Both the position numbers and the translations under genes were made by a program. DNA of 64,000 nucleotides from contig NZ_CP066831.1 of assembly GCF_016598615.1 (NCBI RefSeq), forward strand, positions 7,688,001 to 7,752,000, in the 5' to 3' direction. This document shows positions 8,955 through 17,013 of the stretch, in pieces (the first letter of the stretch is position 1; every line of letters begins with the position of its first letter). Source of the DNA: Streptomyces liliifuscus. Its GTDB lineage: Bacteria; Actinomycetota; Actinomycetes; Streptomycetales; Streptomycetaceae. The notes under the pieces are model-generated. The model was given only the letters and a program-made list of their open reading frames with translations. It searched no databases and had not been told where the DNA came from.

Positions 8955-9599
8955 GTGACTGATTACGACGTGCTGCGGGTCTTCTGCGGACCGCGCGGTG
9001 AGTACGGCAACGAACTCGGGGTCGTGCGGGACGGTTCCGTACTGCCGGAGCAGGACGAACGGCAGGCGTTCGCGGCCAAACTCGGGTTCAGCGAGACGGT
9101 GTTCGTGGACGACCCCGAGCGCGGGGTCATCGACATCTACACACCCAGTGTGCGGCTGCCCTTCGCCGGATACCCCTGCGTCGGCGCGGCCTGGCTGCTC
9201 GACGTACCCGAACTCGTCACGCCCGCGGGCGTGGTGGGCACCCGCCTCGACGGCGAGTTCAGCTGGATCGAGGCCCGCCCGGAGTGGCCGGAGCCGCGCA
9301 CACTCCGCCGGTACGACACGGCGGCCGAGGTCGACGCGCTGGAGGTGCCCCCACCAGGGGACTGGCTGTACGCCTGGGCCTGGGAGGACGAGGCGGCCGG
9401 CCGCATCCGTGCCCGGGGCTTCCCCGGCCGAGGCGACGGCATAAACGAGGACGAGGCCACAGGCTCCGCGGCCCTCCAACTGACAGCCCAACTGGGCCGA
9501 GCCCTGAACATCGTCCAGGGCACCGGCTCCCAACTCCTCACAGCCCCCCAGCCGGAGGGCTGGGTGGAACTGGGCGGCAGAGTCTTCCTGGAGCACTGA
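8955..9599 (+). CDS. Compact PhzF-family isomerase-like protein
   Basis: PhzF-fold proteins are diaminopimelate-epimerase-like isomerases with an active-site Glu. The 214 residues begin VTDYDVLRVFCGP and show the family's Glu in LGFSETVFV. The LPFAGYPCVGAAW loop is usually LPFAGHP; here His is Tyr. A second-domain motif, DEATGSAALQLTAQLGR, follows. Typical members have 260-300 residues, so this one is short. The GTG at 8955 is preferred; a TTG at 8943 is in frame, and neither has a clear Shine-Dalgarno. Substrate is unknown. It converges with the heme oxygenase gene. Confidence 0.75.
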   Translation: MTDYDVLRVFCGPRGEYGNELGVVRDGSVLPEQDERQAFAAKLGFSETVFVDDPERGVIDIYTPSVRLPFAGYPCVGAAWLLDVPELVTPAGVVGTRLDGEFSWIEARPEWPEPRTLRRYDTAAEVDALEVPPPGDWLYAWAWEDEAAGRIRARGFPGRGDGINEDEATGSAALQLTAQLGRALNIVQGTGSQLLTAPQPEGWVELGGRVFLEH

Positions 9600-9608
9600 G
9601 AAGAGAGG

Positions 9609-9665
9609 CCGCGCCCCTGGCTTTTTGCCTTTAGGGGCGCGGGGAACTGCGCGACAAGCCCCCAC
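9609..9665. repeat. Interspersed element with hairpin between convergent genes
   Basis: A forward copy of the family (core at 9634) follows an inverted arm, so CCGCGCCCCT (9609-9618) pairs with AGGGGCGCGG (9633-9642) around a 14-nt T-rich loop. It fills the space between the PhzF-like gene and hmuO, which face each other, and could stop transcription in both directions. Confidence 0.8.
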
Positions 9666-9703
9666 CGGCCCGCACCCAACGATCAACGCACCCAGCGGAG
9701 CGC

Positions 9704-10363
9704 TCACGCGCTGATGCGGAACTCTTCCCCCAAAGCAACAAAGACCGCGATATTGAGCGCGAACGCCCTCTTGCACTCGGCAATGATCCGCTGCTTCTCC
9801 AGATCATCCACCGCCACACCATCGAGCAGCTCGCGATACTCCCGCTTGAACGCGGCAGGGTTCCCGATGTCCTCGAACACATAGAACCGCACCCCGTCCC
9901 CCTTGCGCGCGAAGCCCCACGTCTGCTCGGCCTTGCTCCGCAGGACCTGGCCACCGGAGAGGTCGCCGAGGTAACGGGTGTAGTGATGCGCCACGTACCC
10001 ACCGGGCCACGTGCGCGCGCACTCGGTGATCCGTGCCGTGTACTCCTCGGTCGCGGGCAGCGCGGTGACACCCTCGCGCCAGTCCGGGCCCCGCAGATGC
10101 GCGAGGTCCCGCTCCAGCGCGGCCACCCGCACCAGCTCGGGGCGCATGAACGGCCCGGCCACGGGATCGCCGGCGAGCTCGCGCCCGCCTTCCTCCAGCG
10201 CCCGGTAGACGAACCACAGCTGCTCGGTGTAGCGCGTGTACGCGTCCACGCCCAGCCTGCCGCCCAGCAACTCGCTCATGAACGTCGAGTCGTGCGCCTG
10301 CCCGTGCTGCTCGTGAGACGCGGTACGGATGAGCGTCGAGAACGGTGTGCTCGACGAGTTCAT
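9704..10363 (-). CDS. hmuO: Heme oxygenase (biliverdin-producing)
   Basis: Heme oxygenase opens the porphyrin ring of imported heme in the cytoplasm, releasing iron, CO and biliverdin. The 219 residues align well in pattern with Corynebacterium HmuO: LIRTASHEQHGQAHDSTFM near the N-terminus, with His20 at the position of the proximal ligand, and the distal-helix motif YLGDLSGGQVL. Length matches the family (about 215). An iron box lies 46-64 bp before the ATG. Together with HmuTUV and the HtaA proteins it completes a heme-iron pathway. Confidence 0.95.
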   Translation of the reverse strand: MNSSSTPFSTLIRTASHEQHGQAHDSTFMSELLGGRLGVDAYTRYTEQLWFVYRALEEGGRELAGDPVAGPFMRPELVRVAALERDLAHLRGPDWREGVTALPATEEYTARITECARTWPGGYVAHHYTRYLGDLSGGQVLRSKAEQTWGFARKGDGVRFYVFEDIGNPAAFKREYRELLDGVAVDDLEKQRIIAECKRAFALNIAVFVALGEEFRISA

Positions 10364-10408
10364 GAAGACCTCCGGGGCCGAAGGGGGACGAGAGCCGGGC
10401 CCATCTTG

Positions 10409-10427
10409 TATGGTTAGGCTTACCTAA
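10409..10427 (-). promoter_or_regulatory. Iron box upstream of hmuO
   Basis: TATGGTTAGGCTTACCTAA (plus strand) is the best iron box in the window. Its central TTAGGCTTACCTAA is nearly identical to the DmdR/IdeR consensus, and it lies at promoter distance from hmuO. Confidence 0.85.
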
Positions 10428-10489
10428 GTCAACAGGTTTCCCGACGTCCTGTCGGTAAAACCGTACCCCGGATCCCCACCCGATCCACA

Positions 10490-10524
10490 TAAAAAAGCCG
10501 CCCCTCTGTACGAGCGGGCGGCTT
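10490..10524 (-). terminator. map: Rho-independent terminator of map
   Basis: On the minus strand, AAGCCGCCC and GGGCGGCTT form a 9-bp stem with a 12-nt loop, directly followed by T6. It lies 30 bp after the map stop codon and is one of the few classical T-tract terminators in this window. Confidence 0.85.
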
Positions 10525-10553
10525 GGTGTGGAACTCGGTAGGGAAAAGGGCGG

Positions 10554-11411
10554 TTACGGCAGGGTCAGCACCTCGGCCCCGCTGTCCGTGACGACCAGCG
10601 TGTGCTCGAACTGAGCGGTCCGCCTCCGGTCCTTCGTCACGACGGTCCACCCGTCGTCCCACATGTCGTACTCGTGCGTCCCCAGCGTCAGCATCGGCTC
10701 GATCGTGAACGTCATCCCCGGCTGGATCAGGGTCGTCGCGTGCGGGCTGTCGTAGTGCGGGATGATCAGCCCCGAGTGGAACGACGAGTTGATGCCGTGC
10801 CCGGTGAAGTCCCGCACGACCCCGTACCCGAACCGCTTCGCGTACGACTCGATGACCCGGCCGATGATGTTGATCTGCCGGCCGGGCTTGACGGCCTTGA
10901 TGGCACGGTCGAGGGACTCACGGGTCCGCTCGACGAGCAGCCGCGACTCCTCGTCCACGTCACCGACGAGGTACGTGGCGTTGTTGTCGCCGTGCACACC
11001 GCCGATGTACGCCGTCACGTCGAGGTTGATGATGTCGCCGTCCCGCAGGACCGTGGAGTCCGGGATGCCGTGACAGATGACCTCGTTCACGGAGGTGCAC
11101 AGGGACTTCGGGAAGCCGCGGTAGCCGAGCGTGGACGGGTACGCGCCGTGGTCGCACATGTAGTCGTGGGCGACCCGGTCCAGCTCGTCCGTGGTGACGC
11201 CGGGCGCGATGAGCTTCGCGGCCTCGGCCATCGCCCGGGCGGCGATCCGCCCCGCGACACGCATCGCCTCGACCGTCTCCGGGGTCTGGACCTCCCCTCC
11301 GGTGTACGGCGTGGGCGCGGGCTTGCCCACGTACTCGGGACGCCTGATGTTTCCCGGCACGGGACGGGTGGGAGAAAGCTCCCCTGGTACGAGCAGCGAC
11401 TGGCCAGACAT
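10554..11411 (-). CDS. map: Methionine aminopeptidase, type I
   Basis: This enzyme removes the initiator Met from nascent proteins using two metal ions. The 285 residues carry the metal ligands in NLDVTAY and VHGDNN (two Asp), FTGHGI (His), FTIEPM (Glu) and QFEHT (Glu), plus the substrate His in ICHGIP. An N-terminal extension of about 40 residues ([26 protein letters not shown]) is typical of actinobacterial MAPs that bind near the ribosome exit. The ATG at 11411 was taken; an in-frame ATG at 11486 would overlap the divergent small gene. Actinobacteria often have two map genes, and this is the extended, non-operonic type. Confidence 0.95.
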   Translation of the reverse strand: MSGQSLLVPGELSPTRPVPGNIRRPEYVGKPAPTPYTGGEVQTPETVEAMRVAGRIAARAMAEAAKLIAPGVTTDELDRVAHDYMCDHGAYPSTLGYRGFPKSLCTSVNEVICHGIPDSTVLRDGDIINLDVTAYIGGVHGDNNATYLVGDVDEESRLLVERTRESLDRAIKAVKPGRQINIIGRVIESYAKRFGYGVVRDFTGHGINSSFHSGLIIPHYDSPHATTLIQPGMTFTIEPMLTLGTHEYDMWDDGWTVVTKDRRRTAQFEHTLVVTDSGAEVLTLP

Positions 11412-11472
11412 GCCAGCGAGTCTAACCAGCGGGTGGTGGGGGACGATGTCCCTGGCGAAAGGAGCCTCAGCC

Positions 11473-11703
11473 ATGGCCCTGTTCAAGAAGCGGACCGTCG
11501 GGAAGCCGGGCGAGTGGTACTACTGCCTGGAGCACAAGAAGGTCGAAGAGGGGCCCGACTGCCCGGGCAAGGACCGGTTCGGCCCGTACGCGTCTCGCGG
11601 CGAGGCCGAGCACGCGATGGAGATCGCCCGAGAGCGCAACCTCGAATGGGAGAACGACCCCCGCTGGCACGACTCCGCCGCGCGGGGCACGGACGACGAC
11701 TGA
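11473..11703 (+). CDS. Small conserved acidic protein, SPOR-like segment
   Basis: This 76-residue protein ([20 protein letters not shown]...) is divergent from map, with AAAGGAG before the ATG. The middle ([21 protein letters not shown]) resembles the short SPOR/sporulation-related repeat that contacts denuded glycan, but one motif is weak evidence. Two Cys ([15 protein letters not shown]) could bind metal. The C-terminus is acidic. There is no signal peptide. Function is not known. Confidence 0.75.
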   Translation: MALFKKRTVGKPGEWYYCLEHKKVEEGPDCPGKDRFGPYASRGEAEHAMEIARERNLEWENDPRWHDSAARGTDDD

Positions 11704-11744
11704 CGGCTCCGCCGGAGGGGTCGTCATGAACCTGCGGGTCCGTC

Positions 11745-11839
11745 GTGGCTGATCGCGCAGTTCCCCGCGCCCCCAAAGGCAAAAGCAGGGGCGCGGCCCC
11801 GCTTTCAGGGGCGCGGGGAACTGCGCGACAAGCCCCCAC
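11745..11839. repeat. Paired interspersed elements between convergent genes
   Basis: A reverse copy (11745-11773) and a forward copy (11808-11839) of the GGGGCGCGGGGAACTGCGCG family lie head to head, separated by about 35 bp. They can fold into one long hairpin with a 20-bp class stem. It occupies the gap between the small acidic protein gene and the MFS gene, which converge. Confidence 0.85.
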
Positions 11840-11850
11840 CGGCCCGCAGC

Positions 11851-13179
11851 CTACGAACCGGCCGAAACCTTCCCCCGCGCCTCCTTCATCCGCACCGCGT
11901 GCTCGTTCGTCCGGACGTCGTACGTCATCAGCTTCGGCAGGCACAACGCGAGCGCCCCCACCGCGGCCACGCACAGCAGACCCCCGGCCCACACGGACCC
12001 CCGCACACCGATCCACGCGGCCATGCCGCCGGCCCGTACCTGTCCCAGCTGGGGCCCGACCGAGTACGAGAGCAGCTCGATGCCCGCCAGCCGCCCCCGC
12101 AGCTCGTCCGGGATCGTCTGGTTCCACATCGCCGCGCGGAAAATCCCGCTGACCATGTCGAAACACCCGCCGAGCGTCAGGCACAGCAGGACCAGCCACA
12201 CATCGTGAACGGCCCCCGCGGCCACCATCGCGAGCCCCCAGAACACGGCCGCCAGCACCACCATCCGCCCGTGCCTGTGCACCCGGGAGGCCCACCCGCT
12301 CGTCAGGCTCACCAGCAGCGCCCCGGCGGGCAGGGCCGCGTACATCAGGCCCAGCGACCACTCCGCGTCCAGCTCGTCCGCGAGGAAGGGCAGCACGGCC
12401 AGCGGGAACGCGAAGAACATGGCGGCCAGGTCGATGGCGTACGTACCCAGCAGCTCCTTGCGGCTCCACGCGTACTGCGCGCCCTCCAGGATCGACCGCA
12501 GTGACGGCTTCGCGGCCTCGTGGGAGGCAGGCGACGAGGCGAGGCCCACGGCGAGCGCGACCGACACCACGAAGGTCGCCAGGTCCGCTGCATAGGCCCA
12601 GCCGAGCCCGGCGTAGGCCACGACGAGCCCCGCGACCGCAGGGCCCGCGACCCCGCCGACCGTCCACCGCAACGAGTTGAGCGCGGCGGCCGCGGGCAGG
12701 TGCTCGTGCCGCACGATGCGCGGCGTGAGCGCGTCCAGGGCGGGCCGCTGGACGGCGACGAGCGAGGAGGAGAGCGCGGCGACGGCGTACAACGGCCACA
12801 CCAGGGGATCCGGCAGCAGCGCGTTGACCAGCAGCACGGCACTCAGCAGTCCCTGCCCCACCTCCGTCCAGAGGATCAGCTTCCGTTTGTCCAGGGCGTC
12901 GGCGAGCGCTCCGCCGTACAGCCCGAACACGATCAGCGGGACGAGTTCCACCGCGCCGATCGCGCCGACGGCCACCACGGAACCGGTCAGATCCTTCATC
13001 TGCACCGGCAGCGCGACGAAGGTCAGGAAGCTGCCGAAGTTGGTGACGAGCCCGGCCACCCACAGCCGCCGGAAGTCGGCGGAGGTCCGCCACGGCGCCA
13101 GATCGGGCAGCAGCGCGCGCAGGCGCGAGGGCGCCGGGCCGGGGGCGGATTCGGGGGTGTCGCAATCGGGTTCCGTCAC
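11851..13179 (-). CDS. MFS transporter, EntS-like exporter
   Basis: This is a 442-residue major facilitator protein with about 12 helices and a short hydrophilic N-terminus (GTG start, MTEPDCDTPES). The first helices (WVAGLVTNFGSFLTFVALPVQMKDLTGS) and the loop GGALADALDKRKLILWTE resemble the EntS/DHA3 branch, which exports siderophores or macrolides. The substrate is unknown. It lies close to the iron and heme block but no iron box was seen before it. The gene faces the small acidic gene at its 3' end. Confidence 0.88.
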   Translation of the reverse strand: MTEPDCDTPESAPGPAPSRLRALLPDLAPWRTSADFRRLWVAGLVTNFGSFLTFVALPVQMKDLTGSVVAVGAIGAVELVPLIVFGLYGGALADALDKRKLILWTEVGQGLLSAVLLVNALLPDPLVWPLYAVAALSSSLVAVQRPALDALTPRIVRHEHLPAAAALNSLRWTVGGVAGPAVAGLVVAYAGLGWAYAADLATFVVSVALAVGLASSPASHEAAKPSLRSILEGAQYAWSRKELLGTYAIDLAAMFFAFPLAVLPFLADELDAEWSLGLMYAALPAGALLVSLTSGWASRVHRHGRMVVLAAVFWGLAMVAAGAVHDVWLVLLCLTLGGCFDMVSGIFRAAMWNQTIPDELRGRLAGIELLSYSVGPQLGQVRAGGMAAWIGVRGSVWAGGLLCVAAVGALALCLPKLMTYDVRTNEHAVRMKEARGKVSAGS

Positions 13180-13248
13180 GAGGTGCCATGGTCCGGCGCG
13201 GCCCCGACGGGGACAACCGATTTTCCACCGCGGAGGACCTTCGGGCCG

Positions 13249-13323
13249 CCGACGAGCAGCTCACCGGCAGGGTGGCACCGACGAGCAGCTCACCGGCACG
13301 GCGGCACCGGCGAGCAGGTGACC
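13249..13323. repeat. 29-bp tandem repeat, 2.6 copies
   Basis: Units start at 13249, 13278 and 13307 with exactly 29-bp spacing, each opening CCGACGAGCAGCTCACCGGC or a variant. The last unit is partial. It lies between the MFS start and the end of the next gene, so it is intergenic. Confidence 0.8.
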
Positions 13324-13347
13324 TTTACAGCGGCACCGGCGCGTACG

Positions 13348-13950
13348 TCACCACCGTGCCGGCGGCGGAGACGTCAACTGGTCCGCCAGCCGTGACAGCC
13401 GGTCCCGCAGGCGCCGCCTGCCCCGCGGGGACGGCAGAGAGTTCTCCCCGGCCGCCGCGCTCACCAGGTGCTGCACGGTGTCCAGGTCGAGGTCCGGCTC
13501 CGACGGCACGGCGAGCGCCTCGTGTGCCATCGCGTGCAGTTCACGGTCGCCGCAGTCCAGCGCGAGGACCGTCGCACCGGCCCGGCGGGCGTCGTGGACC
13601 CGTTCCAGGAGCGGGGCGCCGGGCGCGTCCGGCGCCACGACGAGGAGCGTCTCGCCCCGCCGGGCCGCCTCGATCCGGCCGAGTCCGACGGCCAGCTGGG
13701 CCGGATCCCCGGGCCGCGCCCCGTGCCGTACGAGCGTCGGCGTCAGCTCCGGGGTGCCCGACCAGGCGGCCTCGTCCACGAGGTGCGCGGCCAGGTGCCA
13801 GGGTTCGTACTCCGCCGTCCCCACCAGCAGCAGTCCGCCCCCGTGCGGCAGCACGGAGGACCGCAGCGCTCCCGCGAACCGCCGCGTGGCACCCGGCCAC
13901 TCGGTTCCGGCGAGCACTTCGCGCAACAGGGCGACCCGTACGGCATCCAT
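13348..13950 (-). CDS. Conserved hypothetical protein, SIS-like fold suspected
   Basis: This 200-residue soluble protein starts MDAVRVALLREVLAGTEWPGATRRFAGALR; a GTG two codons earlier (13956) is an equally possible start. The centre (GGLLLVGTAEYEPWHLAAHLVDEA, then RGETLLVVAPDAPGAPLLERVHDARRAGATVLALDCGDRELHAMAHEAL) has alternating beta-alpha segments like a sugar-isomerase (SIS) phosphosugar-binding fold. No catalytic motif is diagnostic. The neighbours give no pathway. Codon use is normal for the window, so I take it as real but unassigned. Confidence 0.75.
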   Translation of the reverse strand: MDAVRVALLREVLAGTEWPGATRRFAGALRSSVLPHGGGLLLVGTAEYEPWHLAAHLVDEAAWSGTPELTPTLVRHGARPGDPAQLAVGLGRIEAARRGETLLVVAPDAPGAPLLERVHDARRAGATVLALDCGDRELHAMAHEALAVPSEPDLDLDTVQHLVSAAAGENSLPSPRGRRRLRDRLSRLADQLTSPPPARW

Positions 13951-14052
13951 GCGCACGCATCCTGCCGCAACCGGCCACTCGTCAGGTGGAGTTCACCATG
14001 AATTCGCCCGGGGTGGGCAGAGTGTCCGTCCGAGTCGGTAAGGGAGGGTTCC

Positions 14053-15132
14053 ATGGCCAGTACTGAGACATCCGTGCCGTTCCGGGCGGGACAGGAGGGC
14101 TACGCGAGCTTCCGCATCCCGGCCGTGGTCGCCACCGGCGGGGGCACCCTGCTGGCCTTCTGCGAGGGCCGGGTCGGCTCCCGCGACGACTTCGGGAACA
14201 TCGACATCGTGCTGAAGCGCTCCACGGACGGCGGCCTCACCTGGGGCCCGCTCCAGGTCGCCGCCAAGAACGGCGACGCGCTCTCCGGGAACCCGGCCCC
14301 CGTCGTCCTCGACACCGGCCGCGTCCTGCTCGTCCACCTCCGCAACGCCGCCCTCGCCACCGAGGACGCCATCCGCCGAGGCAAGGTGAGCGCCGCCGAC
14401 GGACGCCGCGTCTGGGTCCAGCACAGCGACGACGAGGGTCTCACCTGGTCGAGCCCGAAGGAGATCACCAAGCAGACGAAGAAGGACACCTGGCGGTGGT
14501 ACGCCACCACCCCGGGCCACGCCGTCCGGTTGAGCACCGGCCGGGTCGTCGTCCCCGCCAACCACTCCCTCCCGCCGGCCGGCAAGGACACCGGCACCGA
14601 GGGCAAGTACAACGGCGGGCACTGTCTACTGAGCGACGACGGCGGCGAGACCTGGCGCATCGGGTACGTCGACGACAACACCGACAACTACATCAACGTG
14701 AACGAGACCACCGCCACCGAACTCCCCGACGGACGCGTCTACTTCAACACCCGCACCGACTCCACCGCCCCCGGCACCCGCGCCGACGCCTACTCGCGGG
14801 ACGGCGGCCAGAGCCTGGTCAAGCCCTTCCGGCCGCAGGCAGGCCTCACCGGACCGGTTGTCGAGGGCAGCGTGCTCCAGCTCCGCGATCCGGACGTCCT
14901 GCTTTACTCCGGGCCCGCCGACCCCGGGTTCCGCGCCCTCATGACGATCCGCGCCAGCACCGACGACGGCGTCACCTGGCGGCCCGCGCACACCGTGGAC
15001 GGGCTGCCCGCCGGGTACTCCGATCTCGTCCGCGTCGACGACGACACCGTCGGACTCCTCTACGAGACGGGCGACTTCGGCGCGTACGAGACCATCGTGT
15101 TCCGCAGGGTGCCAGTGACGGGGCTCACCTGA
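14053..15132 (+). CDS. Exo-alpha-sialidase-like protein without signal peptide
   Basis: Sialidases cleave terminal sialic acids from glycoconjugates with a six-bladed propeller. The 359 residues carry the FRIP motif (SFRIPAVV near residue 18) and four Asp boxes (STDGGLTWG, SDDEGLTWS, SDDGGETWR, STDDGVTWR). A Glu-rich region before NETTATELPDGRVYFNTR fits the active site. GGGAGG precedes the ATG. Unlike secreted Streptomyces sialidases, it opens directly with MASTETSVPFRAGQEG and has no export signal or carbohydrate module. It is therefore either cytoplasmic or exported in a non-standard way. Confidence 0.88.
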   Translation: MASTETSVPFRAGQEGYASFRIPAVVATGGGTLLAFCEGRVGSRDDFGNIDIVLKRSTDGGLTWGPLQVAAKNGDALSGNPAPVVLDTGRVLLVHLRNAALATEDAIRRGKVSAADGRRVWVQHSDDEGLTWSSPKEITKQTKKDTWRWYATTPGHAVRLSTGRVVVPANHSLPPAGKDTGTEGKYNGGHCLLSDDGGETWRIGYVDDNTDNYINVNETTATELPDGRVYFNTRTDSTAPGTRADAYSRDGGQSLVKPFRPQAGLTGPVVEGSVLQLRDPDVLLYSGPADPGFRALMTIRASTDDGVTWRPAHTVDGLPAGYSDLVRVDDDTVGLLYETGDFGAYETIVFRRVPVTGLT

Positions 15133-15169
15133 CCGCCGCGGACGCGAATCGCGCACGTAAAGTCGGCCC

Positions 15170-15874
15170 ATGACCTCTACTGACAGTGCACAGAAGGCGC
15201 CCGCGAAGGACCCCTGGGACCTTCCCGACGTGTCCGGGCTCGTCGTCGGCGTACTCGGCGGCACCGGTCCGCAGGGCAAGGGCCTCGCCTACCGGCTGGC
15301 GCGGGCCGGCCAGAAGGTGATCATCGGTTCACGGGCCGCTGAGCGCGCGCAGGCCGCCGCCGACGAGCTCGGCCACGGCGTCGAGGGCGCCGACAACGCC
15401 GAGACCGCCCGCCGCAGCGACATCGTGATCGTCGCCGTGCCGTGGGACGGACACGGCAAGACGCTGGAGTCGCTGCGCGAGGAGCTGGCCGGCAAGCTCG
15501 TCGTCGACTGCGTCAACCCGCTCGGATTCGACAAGAAGGGCGCGTATGCGCTGAAGCCCGAGGAGGGCAGCGCGGCCGAGCAGGCCGCCGCCCTGCTGCC
15601 GGACTCGCGGGTCACGGCCGCCTTCCACCATCTCTCCGCGGTCCTCCTCCAGGACCCGGAGATCGAGGAGATCGACACCGACGTCATGGTCCTCGGCGAG
15701 GAGCGCGCGGACGTCGAGATCGTCCAGGCGCTGGCCGGCCGCATCCCCGGCATGCGCGGGGTCTTCTCCGGACGGCTGCGCAACGCCCACCAGGTCGAGG
15801 CGCTGGTGGCGAACCTGATCTCGGTGAACCGCCGGTACAAGGCCCACGCGGGTCTGCGGGTGACCGACGTGTAG
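15170..15874 (+). CDS. npdG: NADPH-dependent F420 reductase
   Basis: The enzyme moves hydride between NADP(H) and the deazaflavin cofactor F420, supplying reduced F420 for actinobacterial F420 enzymes. The 234 residues show a Rossmann NADP site (VVGVLGGTGPQGKGLAYRLARAG, with IIGSR for the 2'-phosphate), DIVIVAVPWDGH, and the conserved CVNPLGFD and FHHLSA segments of the Fno/NpdG family. The first 22 residues are an Ala/Lys/Asp-rich leader. It is 37 bp after the sialidase gene and may be co-transcribed, with no obvious functional link. Confidence 0.92.
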   Translation: MTSTDSAQKAPAKDPWDLPDVSGLVVGVLGGTGPQGKGLAYRLARAGQKVIIGSRAAERAQAAADELGHGVEGADNAETARRSDIVIVAVPWDGHGKTLESLREELAGKLVVDCVNPLGFDKKGAYALKPEEGSAAEQAAALLPDSRVTAAFHHLSAVLLQDPEIEEIDTDVMVLGEERADVEIVQALAGRIPGMRGVFSGRLRNAHQVEALVANLISVNRRYKAHAGLRVTDV

Positions 15875-16034
15875 TTCGGGCGGCGCGTTCCGGACGGAGC
15901 GCGTGCGGACGGGCTCCGGACGTGGGGGACACTGGACGCAGCAGTGTCCCCCCGACCGGACCGTGTCCCTTCGACGGGACCTGCCCTTCGACGGGACCGG
16001 CAGCAACGACAGGAACCGACAGGAGCCGCACCCC

Positions 16035-16223
16035 ATGTCCCGACTCGCCCTCTACGCCCTCGTCGTCTGCCTGCTGGCCACCGCCGCGGCCGTCGTCTCC
16101 TTCGTCCAGGGCAGCTGGCTGGGGATCGTGTGGGTGCTGCTCGCGGGGCTCTCGTCCAACATGACCTGGTACTACCTGCGCCGGGACAGGGCGCGCCGCC
16201 AGTCGCCGACCGTCACGGGCTGA
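16035..16223 (+). CDS. Small two-helix membrane protein
   Basis: This 62-residue protein starts MSRLALYALVVCLLATAAAVVSF and has a second helix in GIVWVLLAGLSSNMTWYYL, ending in a basic tail. AGGAG precedes the ATG. It is probably a conserved actinobacterial inner-membrane protein of unknown role. Its last 11 bp overlap the 3' end of the M50 protease gene on the other strand. Confidence 0.75.
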   Translation: MSRLALYALVVCLLATAAAVVSFVQGSWLGIVWVLLAGLSSNMTWYYLRRDRARRQSPTVTG

Positions 16224-17013
16224 CCGAGCAGTACTGGTTGGTGTCCGTCCAGAAGCGGTAGAGGTTCTGCCCGCAGTACGTCTGGAACTCGTCGATGTTC
16301 AGGCTGCGCAGCAGCGCGTCGATCACGTCGAAGAACACACCGTTCACCGCCGGGATCCACAGGATGGCGATCACGAGGAGCAGCCCGAAGGGCGCGAGGG
16401 GCTCCACCTGGCGGCGGATGTTGTGCGACAGCCAGGGCTCGATCATGCCGTAGCCGTCCAGGCCCGGCACCGGCAGGAAGTTCAGGAGCGCGGCCGTGAC
16501 CTGGAGCAGCGCGAGGAAGGCGAGGGCGAACTGGAAGTCGGCCGGTACGCCGTCCAGCGCGTCCAGCCAGAACGGGGCCGTGCAGACCACCGCGAACAGC
16601 ACGTTCGTCAGCGGGCCCGCCGCCGAGATCAGACTGTGCTTCCAGCGGCCCTGGATCCGGTTCCGCTCGATCCAGACCGCGCCGCCCGGCAGACCGATAC
16701 CGCCCATCATCACGAAGATGACGGGCAGCACGATGCTCAGCAGCGCGTGGGTGTATTTGAGAGGGTTGAGGGTCAAATACCCTTTCGCGCCGATCGAGAT
16801 GTCGCCGCTGTGCAGGGCCGTGCGCGCGTGTGCGTACTCGTGCAGGCAGAGAGAGACGATCCACGCCGCCGTCACGAACAGGAAGACGGCCACGCCCGGC
16901 TGCTCGGCGAAGCCCGTCCAGGTGGCCCATCCCGTCACCGCGGTGACGGCCACGATCCCGAGGAAGACGGGGCTGATCCGCCGGTCGCTGTGGCGGGTGG
17001 TGGCGGTGGTCAT
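16213..17013 (-). CDS. Site-2 protease family (M50) membrane metalloprotease
   Basis: M50 proteases cut within membrane helices. The 266 residues hold the zinc motif HEYAH (in SLCLHEYAHARTALHSGD) and the second-metal motif NFLPVPGLDG, in the order and spacing of the short S2P-like branch. Six or so membrane segments are visible, and no PDZ domain. No anti-sigma factor or other obvious substrate is encoded next to it. Confidence 0.92.
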   Translation of the reverse strand: MTTATTRHSDRRISPVFLGIVAVTAVTGWATWTGFAEQPGVAVFLFVTAAWIVSLCLHEYAHARTALHSGDISIGAKGYLTLNPLKYTHALLSIVLPVIFVMMGGIGLPGGAVWIERNRIQGRWKHSLISAAGPLTNVLFAVVCTAPFWLDALDGVPADFQFALAFLALLQVTAALLNFLPVPGLDGYGMIEPWLSHNIRRQVEPLAPFGLLLVIAILWIPAVNGVFFDVIDALLRSLNIDEFQTYCGQNLYRFWTDTNQYCSVSP

